From positions 124,001 through 188,000 of the forward strand of contig NZ_JACHVA010000082.1 of assembly GCF_014230055.1 (NCBI RefSeq): 64,000 nucleotides of DNA. Direction: 5' to 3'. The notes under the pieces are model-generated. The model was not told the DNA's origin, made no database searches, and saw only the letters and a program-made list of their open reading frames with translations. This document shows positions 8,868 to 17,930 of this stretch, piece after piece. Source of the DNA: Puniceicoccus vermicola. Lineage in GTDB: Bacteria; Verrucomicrobiota; Verrucomicrobiia; Opitutales; Puniceicoccaceae. The position numbers and the translations under genes were made by a program. Positions within the stretch are counted from its first letter, which is position 1. Every line of letters begins with the position of its first letter.

Positions 8868-9470
8868 ATGGCTGAAATTATGCAGGCAAAAGAAAACCAA
8901 GAGGATAAGAAGAAAGAAGGCGGTTCGCTGTCAGAGATGGTGAAGAAACGCTTCCTCGAGGATCGTAAGATTTTTCTCTGGGGAGAAGTTTCCGATGATT
9001 CGATGAAAGAAGTCACCGAAAAGCTCCTCTACCTCGAATCCGAAGATCCCGGCAAGGAGATCAAGTTTTACATCAACACTCCCGGGGGCTCGATCACCGC
9101 TGGAATGGCGGCGTACGATACCATGAAGCTGATTTCCAGCCCCGTGACGGTCATTGTCACTGGGATGGCGGCGAGCATGGGCTCGATCCTTCTCTCGGGG
9201 GCTGACAAGGGGCGTAGATTCATTTACCCACACGGCCGGGTGCTGATTCACCAGCCGCTGATCAGCGGGACGTTCATGGCACCAGCCGTGGACATCAACA
9301 TCCAGGCCCAAGAGATGGAACGCATTCGCGATGAGCTGAACAAGATTCTTGCCGAAGCGTCAGGGAAGGATCTTTCCGTCATCGAGAATGACACGGATCG
9401 GGATTTCTACCTCACCGCCGAGGAATCGATTCAATACGGTCTCGTCGATGAGATCGTCACCAAGATCTGA
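8868..9470 (+). CDS. clpP: ATP-dependent Clp protease proteolytic subunit ClpP
   Basis: The 200-residue protein has the ClpP catalytic triad in place: Ser103 in GMAASMGS, His128 in RVLIHQPL and the aspartate of NDTDRD (174-179), with the INTPGG and SITAGMAAYDTM blocks before them. It forms the tetradecameric chamber that degrades substrates fed by ClpX or ClpA-type ATPases. No ATPase gene is adjacent. The charged leader (MAEIMQAKENQEDKKKEGG) is longer than usual and may be a propeptide; an alternative start is M5. The gene is followed after 12 bp by dapF. Confidence 0.95.
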   Translation: MAEIMQAKENQEDKKKEGGSLSEMVKKRFLEDRKIFLWGEVSDDSMKEVTEKLLYLESEDPGKEIKFYINTPGGSITAGMAAYDTMKLISSPVTVIVTGMAASMGSILLSGADKGRRFIYPHGRVLIHQPLISGTFMAPAVDINIQAQEMERIRDELNKILAEASGKDLSVIENDTDRDFYLTAEESIQYGLVDEIVTKI

Positions 9471-9482
9471 TTTCTTCCTCCA

Positions 9483-10316
9483 GTGAGCCTGGTTTTTCAA
9501 AAATACCACGCCCTCGGAAACGACTACTTCGTCCTCGATCCTTCGAGCGGCGAGCTGCCGGATTCGAAGGGGATCGAACTCGTCTGCCATCGTAACTTCG
9601 GGCTGGGTTCCGATGGGATCCTCTACGGGCCACTACCTTCCGAGGTGGCGGATTTCCGGCTGAGGATTCTGAATCCCGATGGCAGCGAGGCGGAAAAGAG
9701 CGGGAATGGCCTACGGATCTTTTGCCGCTACCTGCACGACCGGGGAGAGGTGACAGATCGCCCCTTCACGGTTGAGACTGAAGGTGGGGTCGTCTCCGCT
9801 TGCATCCACGACGCCTCCGAGAGCATTGAGGTCGAGATGGGGAAGGTTTCCTTTTCCAGTCAGGTGATCCCCGTGAACGGAGAGGAGCGAGAGGTCATTC
9901 AGGAAACGTTGGAGGCGAACGGCCAGAAAGTTGAGTTCTCGGCGGCAACCATCGGAAACCCTCATTGCGTGGTTCTACGCGACAAGGTTTCTGAGCAGGA
10001 AGCCCGTGACTTGGGACCGCATCTGGAGAATCATCCTCTTTTCCCGAATCGTACGAATGTGCAATTCCTGGAGGTGATCGACCGGGGCAACATCCGTTTG
10101 GAAATCTGGGAGCGCGGAGCGGGCTACACCTTGGCCTCGGGCAGCAGTTCCAGTGCGGCCGCTTCGGTCGCTCGCAAGCTGGGGCTTGTCGATTCGGATG
10201 TGACCGTGCACATGCCCGGAGGATTGCTGACTCTCTCGATCAGTGACGATTTCGCGGTTCGGATGACAGGTCCCGTTCGACTCATCGGCGAGCTGACTTG
10301 GACTCCCGAAGACTAA
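9483..10316 (+). CDS. dapF: Diaminopimelate epimerase-like protein lacking both catalytic cysteines
   Basis: The 277-residue protein has the DapF fold signatures: FQKYHALGNDYFVLD at the N-terminus, NFGLGSDG, RILNPDGSEAE, TIGNPHCV and RTNVQFLEV. DapF epimerises LL- to meso-diaminopimelate with two cysteines that act as acid and base. Here both are serine: the first motif reads EKSGNGLR (Ser73, codon AGC) and the second TLASGSSSSA (Ser219, codon TCG), where family members normally have CGNG and ACGTGA. The start is GTG at 9483. It could be a DapF working through serines, a divergent racemase, or an inactive paralogue; a normal dapF elsewhere would favour the last two. Confidence 0.85.
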   Translation: MSLVFQKYHALGNDYFVLDPSSGELPDSKGIELVCHRNFGLGSDGILYGPLPSEVADFRLRILNPDGSEAEKSGNGLRIFCRYLHDRGEVTDRPFTVETEGGVVSACIHDASESIEVEMGKVSFSSQVIPVNGEEREVIQETLEANGQKVEFSAATIGNPHCVVLRDKVSEQEARDLGPHLENHPLFPNRTNVQFLEVIDRGNIRLEIWERGAGYTLASGSSSSAAASVARKLGLVDSDVTVHMPGGLLTLSISDDFAVRMTGPVRLIGELTWTPED

Positions 10317-10326
10317 AAAGGACTTT

Positions 10327-10351
10327 CCGTAGATCTACGGCCTAGCCGTAG
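10327..10351. repeat. Short overlapping palindromes after dapF
   Basis: CCGTAGATCTACGG (10327-10340) is a perfect 14-bp palindrome, and its right arm can instead pair with a third CCGTAG copy at 10346-10351. It lies between the convergent dapF and potassium-channel genes. There is no T-tract, so it is at best a weak bidirectional terminator. Confidence 0.4.
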
Positions 10352-10394
10352 GGATTCTCCGCCACGGCAAATGCTCCTCGGCTCTCGGGCTTCT

Positions 10395-10835
10395 TCAGTC
10401 CTTGGGCTTTTGATGGGCACCGCCCTTGGCAGAGGATTTTGTGCGGCCTTTAGATCGGGCGGTAGCCTTCTTGGTGTGTGTTTGACTTTCTTGCTTCTTG
10501 TTGAGGACAAATTCCTCCCTGACCGCGATCTGCGCTTGCGCGAGCTGGGTGACTAAGGCGACGAAAACGCCGATCCCGACGAGGGCGTAAAAGATCGTGA
10601 AGATTTTGGAGACATCCCGGGTGGGATGCAGATCTCCGTACCCAATCGTGGTCAGAGTCATTACACAAAAGTAGGACGCATCGACCACGGACCAACCCTC
10701 TGTTCGGCAATAGAACGCGGTTCCGCAGGCAACAATGGTCAGGGCTAGGATCAGAGTGATGCGAAAATGGGTCTGCTGCCAAGCCATCCGCAGGCCGCGA
10801 AAGAACTGTAGCACGGTAAGGAGAAATGAAGGCAT
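10395..10835 (-). CDS. Two-transmembrane potassium channel
   Basis: A 146-residue inner-membrane protein with two helices (about 25-42 and 78-98) flanking a pore loop with the K+ selectivity filter TLTTIGYGD at 60-68. This is the minimal KcsA-like (ion_trans_2) architecture. The C-terminal tail (about 115-146) is lysine-rich and hydrophilic with no RCK/TrkA-N domain, so no ligand gating is evident. It starts 3 bp after the glycosylase stop and is likely co-transcribed with it. Confidence 0.88.
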   Translation of the reverse strand: MPSFLLTVLQFFRGLRMAWQQTHFRITLILALTIVACGTAFYCRTEGWSVVDASYFCVMTLTTIGYGDLHPTRDVSKIFTIFYALVGIGVFVALVTQLAQAQIAVREEFVLNKKQESQTHTKKATARSKGRTKSSAKGGAHQKPKD

Positions 10836-10838
10836 GGC

Positions 10839-11765
10839 TTATTTTTTTCGTTTATCGGAGGAGGTGTCGACTTCAGATCCAGTCGCGGGGTTGCGTGCGT
10901 GCGCGAAGAGGAATTGCTGGGCGATCCCCGCTGCGGAGCCATAGTGGGCGCGGGCGAAGAGCTGGATTTGGTCATCTGTGAACGAATCAAGCCCGTAGGA
11001 TTCTCGCATGTGCCGACTGATCCAGGTGTCGATCGGAAAGGCCTCGAGCCGTCCGTATCCAAACAGCAGAACGCAATCGGCGATTTTGCGTCCGACACCG
11101 GGTAAGGCGATCAGCTTGCGGCGGGCTTCGTCAGTGGGAAGACTTTCGAGACTGTCCAGATAGCCGTCCTGCTGACTCAGATAATCTGCGGATTGGTGGA
11201 TCGATCGGGCGCGGTAGCCGATCCCACACATCCGGAGGTCCGCTTCCGGAACGGAGGCAAGCGTCGCCCAGGAGGGGGGAGCAAAAAGGCCGTGATCAAG
11301 GGCTTCACCCCATCGCCGGGAGATTTCGAGGAGGCCAGCGCGGATCTGCTCGATTCGTTTGAGGGGACTGAGAAGAAAAGAGAGGAGGGCGACATCCGGG
11401 CTTTGCCGGAGGATGCGCAGACCGGGAAATTGCCCGACGGCTTGGTTGAGGACTGGATCGGAGCGCCAGGGCAGGGCATCCACTTCTCGTGCGAAGTCGA
11501 TCGAAGTGGCAAAGTACGATTCGATGGTTGCTTTTACATCCTCCTTGGACGAAGTGGATCCGGAGGCAGACCAAGTCAAATGGTGATCGGACAGAAGTTC
11601 CAATGTGCAGGCGTGTTTCCCGACAATGCCCTTCCAGGTTGTGGCCGTTATCGGCTCCCAGAGAAAGCTCTGTCCTCCTGCGAGGATCTCTCGGAGCACT
11701 CTTTGGCCCCCTTCGACCGGGAAGGGTAGCGTTCCGCTGGGAGAACCCGCGTCAGCTGGGTTCAT
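10839..11765 (-). CDS. OGG1-type 8-oxoguanine DNA glycosylase
   Basis: A 308-residue HhH-GPD glycosylase resembling eukaryotic-type OGG1. The N-terminal beta domain (about 10-100) precedes the helical domain; the hairpin-helix-hairpin reads LPGVGRKIADCVLLFG at 221-236 with K227 at the Schiff-base lysine position, and the catalytic aspartate is D246 in EAFPIDTW. It would excise 8-oxoguanine opposite C and nick the strand. The ATG at 11765 is chosen because the in-frame upstream extension (to 11879) overlaps the lipoprotein gene. The gene overlaps that lipoprotein's end by 14 bp. Confidence 0.86.
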   Translation of the reverse strand: MNPADAGSPSGTLPFPVEGGQRVLREILAGGQSFLWEPITATTWKGIVGKHACTLELLSDHHLTWSASGSTSSKEDVKATIESYFATSIDFAREVDALPWRSDPVLNQAVGQFPGLRILRQSPDVALLSFLLSPLKRIEQIRAGLLEISRRWGEALDHGLFAPPSWATLASVPEADLRMCGIGYRARSIHQSADYLSQQDGYLDSLESLPTDEARRKLIALPGVGRKIADCVLLFGYGRLEAFPIDTWISRHMRESYGLDSFTDDQIQLFARAHYGSAAGIAQQFLFAHARNPATGSEVDTSSDKRKK

Positions 11766-12270
11766 TCGCTGGAGTCTGGGTGCCTGTTGCGGCCGGTGGA
11801 GAATCGACCGACCAGAGATAACTTTCCCTCTCCTCCAAGACTTTACCTTCAGGGTCGAGAATTTGAAGGTTCCAGGCAACTGGTCCGAATTGGATTCCGG
11901 GCCAATCCAATCCCGTCAAACCGATCCAGAGAGTGGCTCCAGAGCTGGCGGAGCGCTCTGGTTCCAACGTGAATTCCTTCATCTCGGGATCTCCGGGAAT
12001 CTGCACCGAGAGGTGAATTTCACCAATGTCCCTCTGAGACATTTCCTTCGTGATGGGCAGGATCCAAAAATATCCGCCCCGCACCTCGGGATCCGTACGG
12101 ACATAGATGCGATCCGTCTCGGGTTCTTGACCCGTGAAATATTCGCTGATGCGAAAAAAGTCTTCCTCTGGAATATAGCGGTGCTCAGTGGCTGGGCCCG
12201 AAGTCTGAGTCGTCGGGGTGCTGCAAGCCGTTAAAAGCGCTAATAGAAACAATTTACCTAAAATTCGCAT
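11752..12270 (-). CDS. Putative lipoprotein, unknown function
   Basis: A 172-residue protein beginning MRILGKLFLLALLTAC, a signal peptide with a lipobox (LLTAC) at residues 12-16. The mature part is Thr/Ser-rich at first, then contains an aromatic beta-rich domain (GGYFWILPITKE, EIHLSVQIPGDPEMKEFTLEP, GPVAWNLQILDPEGKVL) that looks like an immunoglobulin-like fold. It is not recognised. It is the first gene of the set with the glycosylase and K+ channel. Confidence 0.75.
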   Translation of the reverse strand: MRILGKLFLLALLTACSTPTTQTSGPATEHRYIPEEDFFRISEYFTGQEPETDRIYVRTDPEVRGGYFWILPITKEMSQRDIGEIHLSVQIPGDPEMKEFTLEPERSASSGATLWIGLTGLDWPGIQFGPVAWNLQILDPEGKVLEERESYLWSVDSPPAATGTQTPANEPS

Positions 12271-12423
12271 CTCAATTTAGAGCAGGAAAAAGTTGACCTT
12301 GGTTGCTAAAAAACAATCCTCCTAACTTTCCCGATTATTGATCTTGTAACCGATTTAGTAAGCTTTCGCGAATTCATGTTTCTCCGCAAGTGTTTTGATC
12401 TTGGATCCTTTTCCCGCGAGGGA

Positions 12424-13638
12424 ATGAGGGTATCGACTTCCTTTTTTGCCCTCGGCTTGATTGCCCTGTTCGCCTTGGCCATGCCGGCGGAGGTTTTTGG
12501 TGCGGAAGGAGACGCGAAGGTGGCCTCGGCACCGTCAGCAAGTGATTCTTCGGAATCTGCTGAGGCATCTGCAAAGGAGGGCACTGCCACCAATGAGGAT
12601 GCGGGGACGGTTGATTCGACCGAGAGCGCAGTCCCGGGCGAGGCCGGTACTGCCGATGAGAATGCTGCGCCGGAGTCGGGAGAGGCCACCGAGGAAGTCG
12701 TTGAAGTGGTCGAGGAGAGCCCCTTCGTTTCTCCGCAGGAGGCCCTTGTCGCGGTCCGTGGCGATGCGAAGGTGGGCCTCGGCGTGCTCGCAACTTATGA
12801 GGAGCGGACGGTTGTCGTGACTTCCCTCTCTGCATTGAATGGAAGCCGCCGAATTCTGGTCAATACGGCTGGAGGTCAGGAGGTGCCGATCGTTGGTGTG
12901 ATCGGAGTGAAGGGCAAGGATATGGCCTTTTTAGCAGTGGATTCAGCTGCTGCGGATCTTCCGGTTGCCGAGTTGAATCTTGAAGGGAAAATCGAGAAAG
13001 ATGATTCGGTAAGAATTTTAAATCCGCGTCGCGAGATTAAGTTGAAGGTCAGAGGGGAGGAATCCGGCCGGATCGAGATCGGGGATGTGGAAGGGCCCGT
13101 TTTTGCAGGTTCTCCAGTGGTCGTTGGCAAACAGGTCATCGGAGTCTTTAGCCCAGCTCGACTTGTCGGGACTCAGGCTTCCTCGGGGGCTGATAGTACC
13201 GTGATTTGGAACGCGGGGATCGTTCCCTTCAGCTCTTCCATGCAGTGGGAACCGATCGATCTGGCGACGATGGCTCTGGAAAGTGAGACCCTCGATGATT
13301 GCCTCTCGGTCATTTCTCAGGTCGGTTCGTTTCTCAAGGTGAGTGGTTTTAAAGGAGAAGTTTCGATGCAGCGCCTTTTGGTCGCCCGGGACCGTTTGAA
13401 GGATGACCTCGCTCGTTCAAGCCAAGCTGTGGAGAAGGATAATGCCAGAAAGAAGTTCGCCTTCTCGGTTCGCAGTTCAACGGGTTCCGTCCAATCCGAT
13501 CTCCAGGGAGCTCTTAACAATTACTATTCTTATTTCGATCCTGAGGTCACGCTTCTGGTCGATCTCTACCGCCCGGTGCATGAGAAGATTCAGGATTTGA
13601 ACAATAACCTGCGGAAGGCGGACTCGTTCGCTCGCTAA
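12424..13638 (+). CDS. Exported trypsin-fold protein, probably catalytically inactive
   Basis: A 404-residue secreted protein from the ATG at 12424 (GAGGGA just upstream). A signal peptide (MRVSTSFFALGLIALFALAM, cleaved near PAEVFGA) is followed by an Ala/Glu/Ser-rich low-complexity linker of about 75 residues. Next comes a domain reading ALVAVRGDAKVGLGVLATYE, VVVTSLSALNGSRRILV and KDMAFLAVD, which follows the HtrA/trypsin pattern, but the catalytic-histidine segment reads TSLSALNG instead of TNxHV. The serine loop (GPVFAGSPVVVGKQVIGV) is also non-canonical. This suggests a pseudo-protease. The C-terminus is helical. Its stop overlaps the lnt start (TAATG). Confidence 0.72.
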   Translation: MRVSTSFFALGLIALFALAMPAEVFGAEGDAKVASAPSASDSSESAEASAKEGTATNEDAGTVDSTESAVPGEAGTADENAAPESGEATEEVVEVVEESPFVSPQEALVAVRGDAKVGLGVLATYEERTVVVTSLSALNGSRRILVNTAGGQEVPIVGVIGVKGKDMAFLAVDSAAADLPVAELNLEGKIEKDDSVRILNPRREIKLKVRGEESGRIEIGDVEGPVFAGSPVVVGKQVIGVFSPARLVGTQASSGADSTVIWNAGIVPFSSSMQWEPIDLATMALESETLDDCLSVISQVGSFLKVSGFKGEVSMQRLLVARDRLKDDLARSSQAVEKDNARKKFAFSVRSSTGSVQSDLQGALNNYYSYFDPEVTLLVDLYRPVHEKIQDLNNNLRKADSFAR

Positions 13639-15284
13639 TGAGTCGAGACGCGGCCGATGCTGGTTCGTCCCGGAAAGAACCAGCAATACCTGAAAGCGAA
13701 AAGACAGGGGGATTGAGACCATGGGGCTGGCTTCTCGTCTTGGTCCTTCTCTCTGCGTTTCTTCGGTTTACACTTTTCCCGCCAATTTCCTTTTCCGAAG
13801 GCGCCTATTTTTTTCTCGCGCCTCTCCTACTCTGGAACTGGCAGGGGCACAGCCGGAAAGCCATCTTCGGATGGGGCTGGCTTGCTGGTTTTCTCTTTTG
13901 GGTCGCGTCGATCGTCTGGCTCCGCCACGTAACCCTGATTGGGATGATCGGGCTTTCGGGGGTGCTCGCCCTCTTCATGGGAGTCTGGTCGCTGGTCTTT
14001 GGGCGTTGGCTGCAACCGCGCTGGGCCGGGAAAGACACTTTTACCGGCTCATGGTTTGTCCCTTTGGTCGGGGCCGCCGTCTGGGTCCTTCTCGAGTGGA
14101 CCCGCTCTTGGATTTTCTGGGGATTTCCGTGGAACCCGGTTTCTCTCTCGCAGTGGAATCGACCGGCTGTCCTGTCAATCGTCTCAGCGACTGGCGGGTG
14201 GGGGCTGACTTTTTTGCTAATCTGGATCAACCTGGCGCTCGTTCAGTGGTTGCGAACTCCCTTTACTGAGTGGAAATCCAAAGGGTTCCTTCCAGTTGCA
14301 CGCAAGGTGCCAATCGTTCTGGTCGTTCCGATCGGAATTCTCATGGTCAGTGCCGGATCCTATTTTTGGCAATCGATGAAGCGGGAGCCATCGGAACCAG
14401 TCCGGGTTGGATTTGTTCAACCGTATTCCACCATGAAATGGGATCAGTCGGCTGTTTCCCGCAACATTGAGAACCTGTGGCAGGAAACCCGCAGCCTCCA
14501 GGGAGAGGACCCGGAAATCATTCTCTGGCCGGAAGCCTCGACACCCATCCCCGTCATTGGTGAGTATTCCATTCGTACGGGAGTGGAGGCACTGGCGTCG
14601 GGGATGAAGGCTCCGATCCTCATGGGAAATATGGCTTCCTATCGTGAGAAAGGGATTTACGAGAATGGAGTCTTTCTGGTTGAGCCGGATGGCGGGCTCG
14701 TCGCTGACTACTACGTGAAACGGGAGTTGGTTCCCTTCGGCGAGTTTGTTCCGTTTCGAGAGATTTTCCCCTTTCTAGAGAAGGTGGTGCCAATTGGGCT
14801 CGATTGTCGACCCGGAGAGCGGCCCGTCCTCTTCCCATTTCCCTCGGCCGACGGACAGGATAAGGTTGGGCCCTTGGTCTGCTATGAGGATGTCTTTCCC
14901 TCTCTGGCTCGCGACACGACCCAGGCCGGAGCGGACTGGCTCTTCGTCGCTACGAACAACGTGTGGTATGGAGAAGAGGCAGGTGCCTACCAACACGCCG
15001 CCCATGCGGTTGTCAGAGCCGTCGAGAACCGACGTCCTGTCTTGCGAAGTGGGAATGCCGGGTGGTCGGGGTGGATTGACGAATGGGGGCATATCCGGAA
15101 GAGGGTCTCCGATGAAAATGGGTCCATTTACTTTCGGGGAGCGGAAACGGTCTCGGTGAACCGGGACTTACGCTTTGATGGGGTGATGACACCCTACGCC
15201 CGATTTGGGGACTGGATCGTCGCTCTCGCCGCCGGAATCTTGGGCGCGGGTCTTCTCTCGAGCTGGAAAAGAAAACGTTCATAG
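13638..15284 (+). CDS. lnt: Apolipoprotein N-acyltransferase Lnt
   Basis: The 548-residue inner-membrane enzyme adds the third acyl chain to lipoproteins. The N-terminal half has several hydrophobic helices (LLVLVLLSAFLRFTLFP onward). The C-terminal nitrilase domain carries the triad: glutamate in LWPEASTP (about residue 298), lysine in YVKRELVPFGEFVPF (about 361) and cysteine in LVCYEDVFPS (about 415). A final helix (AAGILGAGLLSSW) anchors the C-terminus. It is translationally coupled to the upstream pseudo-protease gene. The enzyme fits with the lipobox proteins seen here. Confidence 0.94.
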   Translation: MSRDAADAGSSRKEPAIPESEKTGGLRPWGWLLVLVLLSAFLRFTLFPPISFSEGAYFFLAPLLLWNWQGHSRKAIFGWGWLAGFLFWVASIVWLRHVTLIGMIGLSGVLALFMGVWSLVFGRWLQPRWAGKDTFTGSWFVPLVGAAVWVLLEWTRSWIFWGFPWNPVSLSQWNRPAVLSIVSATGGWGLTFLLIWINLALVQWLRTPFTEWKSKGFLPVARKVPIVLVVPIGILMVSAGSYFWQSMKREPSEPVRVGFVQPYSTMKWDQSAVSRNIENLWQETRSLQGEDPEIILWPEASTPIPVIGEYSIRTGVEALASGMKAPILMGNMASYREKGIYENGVFLVEPDGGLVADYYVKRELVPFGEFVPFREIFPFLEKVVPIGLDCRPGERPVLFPFPSADGQDKVGPLVCYEDVFPSLARDTTQAGADWLFVATNNVWYGEEAGAYQHAAHAVVRAVENRRPVLRSGNAGWSGWIDEWGHIRKRVSDENGSIYFRGAETVSVNRDLRFDGVMTPYARFGDWIVALAAGILGAGLLSSWKRKRS

Positions 15285-15422
15285 AGGCTTCTCTGGGCTC
15301 CTGCGGGTCGTTTTTTCTCTGGTTTTTTAGGTGGATCGCCGCTTTTTCACAAGCAGCTCCACAGATGGAAGCCTTGCTTCTTGAAACTTGAAGCGCATTT
15401 GGTTTAAATTTGTGAAAAATGT

Positions 15423-17660
15423 ATGAATCGATTCCTGCCCAGTATAATGATCTTAGGTCTCCTTATCAATTGGACGACCTCGCTGGCGGAAGGAGAAGAA
15501 CTCGACTCTGTGCGGCTTCAATTGAAGTGGAGGCACCAATTTCAGTTCGCGGGATACTATGCCGCCATTGATCAGGGGTATTACCGGGAAGAGGGACTGG
15601 AGGTCGAATTAATTGAGCCCGAAGTGGGGCAGGATCCGTTTGACCTCGTCTTAGCCGGCAATGCGGAATTTGGAGTCTCGAATTCGGAAATTGTTTGGAG
15701 GAGCGCGGAAGGGGAGCCGGTGGTCCAGTTAGCGGTGATTTACCAGCATTCTCCGCTGGTTCTCCTGTCGATTCGAGACTACGGGATCGAGACCCTTCAT
15801 GACCTGGCTGGGCATTCGGTGATGATCGAGCCAAACGCGGCCGATCTTTTGGCCATGTTTCGCTCCGAAGGAATCGACCTCGGCGAAATTCAGTTTCTAC
15901 CCCACGAGTTCTCGGTAGAGCCGTTGGTCGATGGCGAAGTGCAGGCGATCTCTGGCTACGTCTCGGATGAACCCTATGCGGTGGAGCAGCTGGGGCTCGA
16001 TCCCATCATTTTCACCCCTCGATCAGCTGGGATTGATTTTTACGGCGACGGAATCTTTACCACCCGCGAGCAAGTTGAGAAACATCCGGATCGCGTCGAA
16101 GCATTTCGCCGGGCGAGCTTGCGGGGATGGGAATATGCCTTGATGAATCCAGATGAAATCATCGATCTCATCCTGAACGAGTATTCTCAGCGGAAGACTC
16201 GGGATCAGCTCGAGTATGAGGCGATGAAAACGATGCAGCTCGTTCGGGCGGATTTGGTGCCCGTGGGTTACATGAATCCCGGCCGGTGGCGATACATTAG
16301 CGAAGTGTTCTATGAGAATGGTCTCATTGAGGAGCCAATCTCCCCTGAGCAGTTTCTCTATGCTCACGACGCTCGCTTTCCCTGGAAAACCTTTTTTGTC
16401 TCCACGATGGGTCTCGCGGCAATCGCCATTGTTTTGACTCTTCTTGCCTGGTACCTCTACCGCAATAAACTGCGGCTCGAAGCGGCAATCAGAAGTAAGA
16501 CTGAGGTAGAAAAGAAGCTGCGCCACAGCGAAGAATTTTATCGTAATTTCTACGAGTCCGCCCCGCTGGCCTTCGTTATTTGGGATGAGAATTTCAAAGT
16601 GCTGCGATGGAATGCAGCAGCTGAGCGAGTCTTTGGCTGGAAGGCCAGTGAGGTGGTGGGGCGTTCATTCGATGAGTTCATGGTCCCCGAAGAGGATTTT
16701 GGGAATCTCGAGAAGGTCGTCTCCCACGTCCGTCAGAAAGAAGTGGCCTGCATGGCAAATTGGAACCTGCGGAAAGATGGCACGAAGATTTGGTGCCAAT
16801 GGCACAATGTCGCCCTTTTCGGTGGAGATAGGGAGTTGGTAGAGGTGCAATCAATCGCTCTGGATGCAACCCTCCAATACGAAAGGGAGCAGCGGCTCGT
16901 GACCGAGAGAGAAGTGGCTGAGATGGCCAGCAAGAACAAGGGGCAATTCTTAGCCAGTGTCAGTCACGAAATTCGCAACCCCTTGAGCGCGATCATCAGC
17001 TTCGCCAACTTTATCCGGGAAGATTGCGAAACCGAGGAAAGGAGGGAGATGGCCGACACCATCATTTCCAGCGGAGAGGCGTTGATTCGGATTCTCAACG
17101 ATCTGATCGACCACGAGAAGCTGGGAGCGGGCGTAGTTGAGCTGGTTCCTTCACGCATTTGTCTTGGGGAAGTGGTCCAGAAAACCATGAAACTCCATCA
17201 ACGGATGGCGAAAGAAAAAGACCTGGAATTGCATTTTGAAATCTCACATCCGAAGGTGGAAGTGACCTTGGATACGCTTCGGGTTCAGCAGGTGCTCAAC
17301 AACCTTCTCTCGAATGCGATCAAATTTACCGAAAAAGGGTCGATCCTGATTTCAGTGGACTTCGACCAAACGCGTGAGCTCCCCGTGCAAATTCGTTGTG
17401 AAGATACCGGAATCGGTATCAGCCAATCGGAATTGAAGAGTATCTTCCGAATGTATGACCAAGGGGAGCACGGAAAATCGAAAGTTTTCCGGGGCACGGG
17501 TGTGGGACTGGCGGTTTGCGAAAAGCTGGTCGTGCTCATGGGCGGCCGCATTGAGGTGCAGAGTAAAGAGGGGGTCGGCAGCACCTTCACTGTCCACTTG
17601 CCGGAGGAAATGGCCGTACACTCGACCGGACGGGAAGACTGCGGAGCACAATCCTCGTGA
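15423..17660 (+). CDS. NMT1/THI5-sensor PAS histidine kinase
   Basis: A 745-residue membrane kinase. It has a signal peptide (1-22), then a periplasmic NMT1/THI5-like binding domain (VRLQLKWRHQFQFAGYYAAIDQGYYREEGLEVEL onward, to about residue 310), which in the family binds pyrimidine or other small nitrogenous ligands. A transmembrane helix follows at about 323-346, then a PAS domain (FYRNFYESAPLAFVIWDE, about 375-490), the dimerisation helix with the phospho-accepting histidine in SVSHEIRNPLSA (about 514), and a HATPase with NLLSNAIKF, DTGIGI and GTGVGLAVCEKL. No receiver domain or neighbouring response regulator exists. The ligand is unknown. Confidence 0.9.
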   Translation: MNRFLPSIMILGLLINWTTSLAEGEELDSVRLQLKWRHQFQFAGYYAAIDQGYYREEGLEVELIEPEVGQDPFDLVLAGNAEFGVSNSEIVWRSAEGEPVVQLAVIYQHSPLVLLSIRDYGIETLHDLAGHSVMIEPNAADLLAMFRSEGIDLGEIQFLPHEFSVEPLVDGEVQAISGYVSDEPYAVEQLGLDPIIFTPRSAGIDFYGDGIFTTREQVEKHPDRVEAFRRASLRGWEYALMNPDEIIDLILNEYSQRKTRDQLEYEAMKTMQLVRADLVPVGYMNPGRWRYISEVFYENGLIEEPISPEQFLYAHDARFPWKTFFVSTMGLAAIAIVLTLLAWYLYRNKLRLEAAIRSKTEVEKKLRHSEEFYRNFYESAPLAFVIWDENFKVLRWNAAAERVFGWKASEVVGRSFDEFMVPEEDFGNLEKVVSHVRQKEVACMANWNLRKDGTKIWCQWHNVALFGGDRELVEVQSIALDATLQYEREQRLVTEREVAEMASKNKGQFLASVSHEIRNPLSAIISFANFIREDCETEERREMADTIISSGEALIRILNDLIDHEKLGAGVVELVPSRICLGEVVQKTMKLHQRMAKEKDLELHFEISHPKVEVTLDTLRVQQVLNNLLSNAIKFTEKGSILISVDFDQTRELPVQIRCEDTGIGISQSELKSIFRMYDQGEHGKSKVFRGTGVGLAVCEKLVVLMGGRIEVQSKEGVGSTFTVHLPEEMAVHSTGREDCGAQSS

Positions 17661-17735
17661 TCCGAAGATTTTTTAAGAAAATACAAAATTTCCCTTGCCC
17701 TCAGTTCAGGAATCTGGAGAGTCATCTGGCTTTGG

Positions 17736-17811
<76 letters not shown>

Positions 17812-17821
17812 TTCTCGAAGT

Positions 17822-17845
17822 CGCCGCGCCTTAGCGGCGTTTTTT
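17822..17845 (+). terminator. Intrinsic terminator after tRNA-Lys
   Basis: A perfect 6-bp GC stem CGCCGC/GCGGCG with loop GCCTTA is followed at once by six T residues. It begins 10 bp after the tRNA CCA end and is the natural terminator of that transcript. Confidence 0.9.
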
Positions 17846-17930
17846 GTGGCCGCTCCAAGAGCGACGATAAATCCACCAGCGAGGAGGAGGCATGCCGCTC
17901 ATCGTAGGTTTCGAATCTCGATTGACTCTT

